Source: Mycobacteriaceae bacterium (GTDB lineage Bacteria > Actinomycetota > Actinomycetes > Mycobacteriales > Mycobacteriaceae). From it: a DNA stretch of 5,182 nt. The stretch spans positions 1 to 5,182 of the forward strand of contig JAFAWC010000230.1 of NCBI GenBank assembly GCA_019242135.1, in the 5' to 3' direction. A program made the position numbers and the translations under genes. The notes below the pieces were generated by a model. That model saw nothing but the letters and a program-made list of their open reading frames with translations, searched no databases and was not told the origin of the DNA. How positions within the stretch are numbered: position 1 is the stretch's first letter; the number at the start of each line of letters is the position of its first letter. Below are positions 1 through 5,182 of the stretch, piece by piece.

Positions 1-12
1 AAGTATCCGCAC
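1..12 (-). CDS. mprA: MprA two-component response regulator, first four codons only
   Basis: Partial gene, running leftward out of the window. The minus strand reads GTG CGG ATA CTT (M-R-I-L), the start expected for the MprA response regulator, whose mycobacterial proteins begin V-R-I-L-V-V-D-D-D as I recall. A Shine-Dalgarno GGAGAG (plus strand 23-28) lies 10 nt upstream. MprA is the cytoplasmic DNA-binding partner of the histidine kinase MprB in the envelope-stress response that feeds SigE and PepD. Four codons alone would prove nothing. The call rests on three points together: the RBS spacing, the MprA-like box just upstream, and rpmF next door, a neighbour of mprA in mycobacteria. Any response regulator of the OmpR type could begin similarly. 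Confidence 0.6.
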
Positions 13-32
13 AGCGAATAGTCTCTCCATAA

Positions 33-51
33 CGCCTGAGAAGCGCCTGAG
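33..51 (-). promoter_or_regulatory. MprA-like box (two 8-bp direct repeats) upstream of mprA
   Basis: On the minus strand CTCAGGCG occurs twice, exactly, separated by 3 nt (CTT), a 19-bp element. On the plus strand the copies are 33-40 and 44-51. The match continues one base further (TCTCAGGCG in both). The reported MprA recognition site in M. tuberculosis is, as I recall, two loosely conserved 8-bp direct repeats in a 19-bp motif found upstream of mprA itself. The box begins 20 bp upstream of the GTG start at position 12. A 7-bp inverted repeat (GTCTCTC 21-27, GAGAGAC 49-55) brackets most of it. Autoregulation of mprA is inferred. Confidence 0.6.
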
Positions 52-64
52 AGACGCGCCGGAT

Positions 65-78
65 CAAAATTATTTTTG
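65..78 (-). promoter_or_regulatory. AT-rich imperfect island, possible mprA promoter core
   Basis: This 14-bp stretch stands out in GC-rich DNA. It is an inverted repeat, CAAAA-TTAT-TTTTG. On the minus strand it contains TAATTT (plus 67-72), which fits the TANNNT form of a mycobacterial SigA -10 element. No convincing -35 is seen 17-18 bp further upstream. If used, transcripts would begin near 60 and carry the MprA-like box in the leader. It could equally be a weak rpmF terminator, but the stem is only 5 bp of A-T pairs, so that is less likely. Confidence 0.2.
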
Positions 79-132
79 GCTGTGCGGGAGCGCTTCGTTG
101 GGGGGTGGCGGTGTTATCTCGCGGCGGGTTAT

Positions 133-306
133 CTAACGGCGGTCGAAGTCGATCAGACCGAGCCGGGCGGCTTTGAGCAGCCGCCGGGGAACCTTGTGCT
201 GCTGGCCGTTGACCGTGACATTAACCAGCTGCGGGCGCTCGGCCTTCCACTGCGCGCGACGGCTCCGGGTGTTCGCGCGCGACGTCCTGCGCTTCGGCAC
301 AGCCAT
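133..306 (-). CDS. rpmF: 50S ribosomal protein L32 (bL32)
   Basis: This 57-residue protein begins [20 protein letters not shown] and ends in [13 protein letters not shown] before TAG. It is the large-subunit ribosomal protein L32, a small basic protein that binds 23S rRNA. The AVPKRR start, the arginine-rich first 20 residues and the [14 protein letters not shown] block (about residues 38-51) identify it, and the length is typical of the actinobacterial family. It has no cysteine, so it lacks the zinc ribbon of Firmicutes L32. As I recall, mycobacterial L32 is also cysteine-free, so this is normal. The ATG has GGAG (plus 314-317) 7 nt upstream. It lies 121 bp upstream of mprA on the same strand, so the two could share transcripts, and it diverges from the acyl-CoA catabolic operon. 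Confidence 0.96.
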   Translation of the reverse strand: MAVPKRRTSRANTRSRRAQWKAERPQLVNVTVNGQQHKVPRRLLKAARLGLIDFDRR

Positions 307-340
307 GATCGAGCTCCATCTAGTCGGGGGATTACCGTCC

Positions 341-370
341 AGGATAGCCGGTGAGCACGGCGTACTTCAA
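341..370 (-). promoter_or_regulatory. Putative SigA-type promoter of rpmF
   Basis: On the minus strand TTGAAG (plus 365-370) serves as a -35 matching TTGACA at four of six bases. It is followed by an 18-bp spacer and TATCCT (plus 341-346), a -10 of the TANNNT form. Transcription would start roughly at 333-335, giving a leader of about 27-29 nt that contains the GGAG ribosome-binding site. This is the best promoter match in the divergent region and suits a constitutively expressed ribosomal protein gene. Confidence 0.5.
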
Positions 371-415
371 AATCAGTCGCGTTCGTTCGCAGGGGTGGTC
401 GGTCGGCGGTCGGTG

Positions 416-461
416 GGCGTCAGCACTCGACGTCAGCACTAGGCGTCAGCACTCGGCGTCA
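416..461. repeat. 13-bp tandem repeat, about 3.5 copies, in the divergent promoter region
   Basis: Three full 13-bp units (416-428, 429-441, 442-454) and a 7-base partial fourth (455-461) follow one another. The 10-base core CGTCAGCACT is identical in all three full units, at 418-427, 431-440 and 444-453. Variation is confined to the second base of each unit (G or A) and the last base (C or A). The array lies about 46 bp upstream of the rpmF -35 and about 130 bp upstream of the atuA-like start. It does not continue any coding frame I can support. It may be a slippage product or a multi-site binding region. The 13-bp spacing is not a whole helical turn. Confidence 0.75.
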
Positions 462-504
462 TCGCGGGCGTTGAGATCTGCGCCATGGCTGTGGGTCGGG
501 CCGC

Positions 505-514
505 GGTTGCAACC
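505..514. repeat. Perfect 10-bp palindrome
   Basis: GGTTGCAACC is its own reverse complement. It sits 76 bp upstream of the GTG start at 591. It could be half of a regulator site or chance. Symmetry does not extend beyond 10 bp. Confidence 0.35.
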
Positions 515-529
515 CTGATGCAGAAATCG

Positions 530-559
530 CGGTCGTGACCGGCTAACCTACCGGTTGGT
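530..559 (+). promoter_or_regulatory. Possible promoter and operator of the AtuA-family operon
   Basis: Two inverted repeats sit almost back to back. CGGTC-GT-GACCG is at 530-541. An imperfect 14-bp palindrome, ACCTACCGGTTGGT, is at 546-559 and is symmetric at 12 of 14 positions around ACCGGT (550-555). TAACCT at 544-549 has the TANNNT form of a SigA -10 and overlaps the second palindrome, as a repressor site would. No good -35 is seen at the usual distance. Repressor control, for example by a TetR-family protein, is inference. No regulator gene lies in the window. Confidence 0.3.
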
Positions 560-590
560 CGAGGATGTCCCGGGCGGGAGGAGGGGTGCG

Positions 591-2293
<1,703 letters not shown>

Positions 2294-2297
<4 letters not shown>

Positions 2298-3442
2298 ACA
2301 TGTGGAGCACGCCCGAGCGTGACGAACTGCGAAAGACCGTGCGGGCGTTCGCCGAACGTGAGGTGCTACCGCAGGTCGACGAGTGGGAGCGGGCCGGCGA
2401 GCTGCCCCGCGAACTGCACCGGCGGGCGGGGGCGGCCGGGTTGCTGGGCGCCGGGCTGCCCGAATCGGCCGGCGGCGGTGGTGGTGACGGGGTCGACTCA
2501 CTGATCATCTGCGAGGAGATGCACTACGCCGGAGCTCCCGGCGGCGTGTTCGCCTCCCTTTTCACCTGCGGCATCGCGGTACCGCACATGATCGCCTCCG
2601 GCGACGAACGCCTCGTCGAACGGTACGTGCGACCGACGCTGCGCGGTGAGCTGATCGGGGCGCTGGCGATCACCGAGCCCGACGGCGGCTCCGATGTGGG
2701 CCACCTCCGGACCAGCGCTTGTCGTGACGGCGATCACTACATCGTCAACGGCGCGAAGACCTACATCACCTCCGGCGTGCGGGCCGACTACGTGGTGACG
2801 GCCGTGCGGACCGGCGGCCCCGGCGCAGCCGGGGTGTCGCTGCTCGTTGTCGACAAGGGCACACCGGGTTTCGAGGTGACCCGCAAACTCGACAAGATGG
2901 GCTGGCGGTCATCGGATACCGCCGAGTTGTCCTACACCGACGCGCGCGTGCCCGCCACCAACCTAATCGGCCCGGAGAACACCGGCTTCGCCCAGATCGC
3001 GGCGGCTTTCGTCGCCGAACGCGTCGGCCTTGCCGCGCAGGCCTACTCGAGCGCGCAACGGTGCCTCGACATCACCGCCGAATGGTGCCGCAACAGAGAA
3101 ACATTCGGCCGCGCGCTGATCTCACGTCAGCCGGTGCAGAACACGCTCGCCGAGATGGCCCGGCGCATCGACGTCGCCCGGGTGTACACCCGCCACGTCG
3201 TCGAACGCCAGATCGCCGGGGAGACGAACCTCATCACGCAGGTCTGCTTCGCCAAGAACACCGCCGTCGAAGCCGGCGAGTGGGTGGCGAGTCAGGCCGT
3301 GCAGTTGTTCGGCGGGCTGGGCTACATGGCCGAAAGCGAAGTCGAACGGCAGTATCGCGACATGCGCATCCTCGGGATCGGCGGCGGCACAACCGAAATT
3401 CTGACCGCGCTGGCCGCCAAGACGTTGGGATACCAGTCATGA
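2294..3442 (+). CDS. fadE13: Acyl-CoA dehydrogenase, FadE13-like, with IVD-type catalytic glutamate
   Basis: This 382-residue flavoprotein has full acyl-CoA dehydrogenase length and would form the 2,3-double bond of an acyl-CoA, passing electrons to ETF. The family signatures are visible: ITEPDGGSD (126-134) in the middle domain, and FGGLGYMAESEVERQYRD leading to ILGIGGGTTEI near the C-terminus. The position of the MCAD catalytic glutamate, just before the G-T pair, is glycine (G364). A glutamate is instead present in VAERVG (E242), which aligns with the helix-G base of isovaleryl-CoA and long-chain dehydrogenases. GTG at 2294 overlaps the previous stop (GTGA) and has AGAGG (2279-2283) 10 nt upstream. 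ATG at 2300 is an alternative with worse spacing. The context suggests a branched substrate. The ortholog name is from gene order and memory. Confidence 0.92.
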
Positions 3443-5034
3443 GCGCGCTGGCTTCCATGCTGGACACCCGCGGGCCGGCATATGTGGAGTCGGTCGCGGC
3501 GATGACCGACAAACTGGCCGAGATCGACACCGAACTGGCCAAGGCGCTGGCCGGAGGCGGAGATAAGTATGTCGAGCGGCACCATGCCCGCGGCAAGCTG
3601 ACCCCGCGGGAGCGTATCGAGCTGCTGATCGACCCCGATTCGCCGTTTCTCGAACTGTGCCCGCTGGCAGCCTGGGGCAGCGAGTTCGCCGTCGGCGCAA
3701 GCCTGGTCATCGGCATCGGCGCGGTCAGCGGTGTGGAGTGCCTGGTCGTCGCGAACGACCCCACCGTCAAGGGCGGGACGAGCAATCCGTGGACTCTGCG
3801 AAAGATTCTGCGGGCCAACCAGATCGCGTTCCAAAATCGGCTGCCGGTGATCTCACTCGTGGAATCCGGCGGTGCGGACCTGCCCACCCAAAAGGAGGTC
3901 TTTGTCCCGGGCGGCCAAATGTTCCGCGATCTGACGCGGCTGTCGGCGGCGGGCATACCGACCATCGCGCTGGTGTTCGGCAACTCCACCGCGGGTGGCG
4001 CATACGTGCCCGGGATGTCGGACTACGTGGTGATGATCAAGGAACGCTCGAAGGTTTTCCTGGCAGGCCCGCCGCTTGTGAAGATGGCCACCGGGGAGGA
4101 GTCGGACGACGAGTCACTCGGTGGCGCCGAAATGCACGCCCGGACATCGGGTTTGGCCGATTACTTCGCGGTCGACGAACGGGATGCGCTGCGCATCGGG
4201 CGGCGCATCGTGGCGCGGCTGAACTGGAAGAAGCGCGGCCCGGCTCCCGGACCGGTCACCGAGCCGCTGGCCGACCCGGAGGAGCTGCTCGGGGTGGTGC
4301 CGGCGGATCTTCGCACCCCGTTCGATCCGCGGGAGGTGATCGCGCGGATCGTCGACGCCTCGGCGTTCGACGAGTTCAAAGCGCTGTACGGGTCATCGCT
4401 GGTGACCGGATGGGCGAACCTGCACGGCTACCCGATCGGCATTCTCGCCAATGCCCGAGGCGTGCTGTTCAGCGAGGAGTCGCAGAAGGCGACGCAGTTC
4501 ATCCAGCTCGCCAACCGCAACAACACGCCACTGCTGTTCATGCACAACACCACCGGCTACATGGTGGGCAAGCAGTACGAAGAGGGCGGGATGATCAAGC
4601 ACGGCGCGATGATGATCAACGCGGTGTCGAACTCGACGGTGCCGCACATCTCCCTGCTGATCGGCGCGTCGTACGGCGCCGGCCACTACGGTATGTGCGG
4701 GCGCGCGTATGACCCCCGGTTCCTGTTCGCGTGGCCCAGCGCCAAAGCGGCGGTGATGGGCGGCGCCCAACTGGCCGGGGTCATCTCGATCGTCAGTCGC
4801 GCCGCGGCAGAAGCGCGAGGACAGCAGGTCGACGAGGACGCCGACGCTGCGTTGAGAGCCGCCATCGAGGCGCAGATCGAAGCGGAGTCACTGCCGCTGT
4901 TCTTGTCGGGACGGCTCTACGACGACGGTGTGATCGATCCGCGTGACACCCGCACGGTGTTGGGCATGTGTTTGTCGGCGATCGCCAACGCGCCGGTCGA
5001 GGGCACCAGCAACTTCGGCGTCTTCCGGATGTGA
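3439..5034 (+). CDS. accD2: Acyl-CoA carboxylase carboxyltransferase (beta) subunit, methylcrotonyl/geranyl type, AccD2-like
   Basis: This 531-residue protein has the length of methylcrotonyl-CoA carboxylase beta subunits (about 535). It would transfer CO2 from carboxybiotin to an acyl-CoA in a cytoplasmic complex with the biotin carboxylase/BCCP subunit encoded next. The N-terminal half carries RGKLTPRERIELLIDP (about 51-66), ANDPTVKGG and the oxyanion-hole block NSTAGGAYVPGMSD (182-195). The C-terminal half carries GVLFSEESQKATQFIQL, NTTGYMVG and GASYGAGHYGMCGRAYDPRF (409-428), and it ends NFGVFRM like MCC beta. Residues 156-174 differ from MCC beta in the acyl-pocket region, so the substrate is open: methylcrotonyl-CoA, geranyl-CoA or another beta-branched enoyl-CoA. 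The ATG overlaps the dehydrogenase stop (ATGA), implying coupled translation. Confidence 0.93.
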   Translation: MSALASMLDTRGPAYVESVAAMTDKLAEIDTELAKALAGGGDKYVERHHARGKLTPRERIELLIDPDSPFLELCPLAAWGSEFAVGASLVIGIGAVSGVECLVVANDPTVKGGTSNPWTLRKILRANQIAFQNRLPVISLVESGGADLPTQKEVFVPGGQMFRDLTRLSAAGIPTIALVFGNSTAGGAYVPGMSDYVVMIKERSKVFLAGPPLVKMATGEESDDESLGGAEMHARTSGLADYFAVDERDALRIGRRIVARLNWKKRGPAPGPVTEPLADPEELLGVVPADLRTPFDPREVIARIVDASAFDEFKALYGSSLVTGWANLHGYPIGILANARGVLFSEESQKATQFIQLANRNNTPLLFMHNTTGYMVGKQYEEGGMIKHGAMMINAVSNSTVPHISLLIGASYGAGHYGMCGRAYDPRFLFAWPSAKAAVMGGAQLAGVISIVSRAAAEARGQQVDEDADAALRAAIEAQIEAESLPLFLSGRLYDDGVIDPRDTRTVLGMCLSAIANAPVEGTSNFGVFRM

Positions 5035-5040
5035 GGACCG

Positions 5041-5067
5041 ATGAGCGCTTGCGCGAAGAGGAGATAG
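5041..5067 (+). other. Mini-ORF in repeat unit 1 (8 codons)
   Basis: ATG to TAG encodes MSACAKRR. The ATG begins 6 nt after the carboxyltransferase stop codon, close enough for a terminating ribosome to restart. Its own GAGGAG (5058-5063) is 9 nt before the ATG of unit 2. A functional peptide is unlikely. Any role is more likely to be in passing ribosomes along the message. Confidence 0.35.
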
Positions 5068-5103
5068 CGCCGATGAGGGCTTGCGCGAAGAGGAGTAGCG
5101 CCG

Positions 5104-5130
5104 ATGAGCGCTTGCGCGAAGAGGAGATAG
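5104..5130 (+). other. Mini-ORF in repeat unit 3 (8 codons)
   Basis: It encodes the same peptide as unit 1 (MSACAKRR) and ends at TAG 5128-5130. It is in the same reading frame as the downstream biotin carboxylase gene, only two codons before that gene's TTG start. GAGGAG of unit 2 (5090-5095) lies 8 nt upstream of its ATG. Confidence 0.3.
5121..5126 (+). promoter_or_regulatory. Shine-Dalgarno for the biotin carboxylase gene, supplied by repeat unit 3
   Basis: GAGGAG lies 10 nt before TTG 5137. It is part of the repeat unit, so the downstream gene takes its ribosome-binding site from the repeat. No other SD-like sequence lies between the array and the conserved VLVANRGEIAR segment. This supports TTG 5137 over GTG 5149. 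Confidence 0.6.
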
Positions 5131-5136
5131 CTTGAG

Positions 5137-5182
5137 TTGATAAATCGAGTGCTGGTGGCCAACCGGGGCGAGATCGCCCGGC
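5137..5182 (+). CDS. accA2: Acyl-CoA carboxylase biotin carboxylase/BCCP (alpha) subunit, N-terminus only
   Basis: Only the first 15 codons are present: MINRVLVANRGEIAR, cut by the window edge. The VLVANRGEIAR segment is the diagnostic N-terminal strand and loop of the biotin carboxylase domain in acetyl-, propionyl- and methylcrotonyl-CoA carboxylase alpha subunits. The full protein would carboxylate its own biotin using ATP and bicarbonate and hand CO2 to the upstream carboxyltransferase. TTG 5137 is chosen because an in-frame TAG (5128-5130) excludes anything earlier except non-start codons, and because GAGGAG lies 10 nt upstream. GTG 5149 would trim four residues. The symbol follows the gene order of the M. 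tuberculosis accD2-accA2 pair and is inferred. Confidence 0.88.
   Translation, partial: MINRVLVANRGEIAR

Larger units (their letters stand above)
5038..5131 (+). repeat. MIRU-like intercistronic tandem repeat, three units of 31-32 bp
   Basis: Three near-identical direct units lie between the carboxylase subunit genes: 5038-5069 (32 bp), 5070-5100 (31 bp) and 5101-5131 (31 bp). Each begins CCGATGAG and contains GCTTGCGCGAAGAGGAG. Unit 2 differs by C to G in its ninth base and by loss of one A before TAGCG. Unit 3 ends at the C before the downstream gene's leader. There are no spacers, so it is not CRISPR. Small intercistronic repeats with ATG and stop codons linked to neighbouring genes are the hallmark of mycobacterial interspersed repetitive units. 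The unit here is shorter than the classical 46-101 bp MIRUs, so membership of that family is inferred. Confidence 0.8.
5073..5135 (+). other. Mini-ORF starting in repeat unit 2 and reading through unit 3 (20 codons)
   Basis: The missing A in unit 2 removes the TAG at the end of the short ORF. Translation from this ATG continues in another frame across unit 3, giving the charged tail DERLREEEIA. It stops at TGA 5133-5135, one base before the TTG start of the biotin carboxylase gene. GAGGAG of unit 1 lies 9 nt upstream of its ATG. It is reported for its position relative to the next gene, not as a proven protein. Confidence 0.3.

Noticed and set aside
107..134. Imperfect direct repeat GGCGGTGTTATCT / GGCGGGTTATCT next to the rpmF stop
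   Set aside because: There are only two copies with an indel and no dyad, so it gives no support for a terminator or binding site beyond chance.
76..442. Two overlapping plus-strand frames of about 90 residues
   Set aside because: They run mostly antisense to rpmF, show no family features, and the real gene is on the other strand.
555..590. TTG start for the AtuA-family gene
   Set aside because: It has no SD at a suitable distance. GTG 591 follows a strong GGAGGAGG and leads straight into the conserved IGNCSGFYGDR segment.
3061..3438. Upstream extension of the carboxyltransferase frame
   Set aside because: The extra 126 residues overlap the dehydrogenase C-terminus in another frame, are Arg-rich and match no family. 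ATG 3439 in the ATGA overlap gives the normal family length.
3657..4712. 351-residue plus-strand frame inside the carboxyltransferase gene
   Set aside because: It is out of frame with a clearly conserved protein and has an Arg/Gly-rich composition without motifs, so it is a shadow frame.
5038..5131. CRISPR array or transcription terminator
   Set aside because: The units abut with no spacers, and there is no stable GC stem followed by a U run. GCGC-TT-GCGC has too small a loop to form a useful hairpin.
4917..5162. Minus-strand 81-residue frame with a YLLFAQALIG repeat
   Set aside because: It is produced by reading the tandem repeat array backwards and is flanked by antisense of the carboxylase genes.

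Overview
The window is high-GC actinobacterial DNA, almost certainly from a Mycobacterium or Mycolicibacterium. The evidence is the gene set and order, frequent GTG/TTG starts, ATGA/GTGA gene overlaps, a cysteine-free L32 protein, an MprA-like box next to the first codons of mprA, and a MIRU-like intercistronic repeat. From memory, the rightward genes match, in the same order, the M. tuberculosis locus Rv0976c - fadE13 - accD2 - accA2. In M. tuberculosis, as I recall, PE_PGRS genes separate this locus from rpmF and mprA. Here they are absent, which suggests a non-tuberculous species or the ancestral layout.

Layout. Positions 1-12 (minus strand) hold the first four codons of the response-regulator gene mprA. 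Just upstream of it is a 19-bp double direct repeat at 33-51 that looks like an MprA autoregulatory box. Positions 133-306 (minus) encode ribosomal protein L32 (rpmF, 57 aa), with a recognisable SigA-type promoter at 341-370. The divergent intergenic region 307-590 carries a 13-bp tandem repeat (416-461) and three small palindromes (505-559). The last palindrome overlaps a possible -10 element for the rightward operon.

The rightward operon starts at 591 with an AtuA/DUF1446 family protein (591-2297). An acyl-CoA dehydrogenase follows (2294-3442, GTGA overlap), then the carboxyltransferase subunit of a biotin-dependent acyl-CoA carboxylase (3439-5034, ATGA overlap). After a 102-bp gap comes the start of the biotin carboxylase/BCCP subunit (from 5137, TTG start, cut by the window edge). 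The gap is almost filled by three 31-32 bp tandem repeats. Each repeat carries a tiny ORF and a Shine-Dalgarno-like GAGGAG placed to serve the next start codon.

How the genes work together. The dehydrogenase would desaturate an acyl-CoA. The carboxylase pair would then carboxylate the resulting 2-enoyl-CoA at the gamma carbon, as in leucine (methylcrotonyl-CoA) or acyclic terpene (geranyl-CoA) breakdown. The AtuA-family protein is a recurrent partner of such carboxylases, and its reaction is not established. The dehydrogenase lacks the MCAD-type catalytic glutamate but has one at the isovaleryl-CoA dehydrogenase position, which fits a branched or bulky substrate. The true substrate of this operon cannot be read from sequence alone. 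The most unusual item is the repeat array between the two carboxylase subunit genes, which may act as a translational relay or a stoichiometry control.
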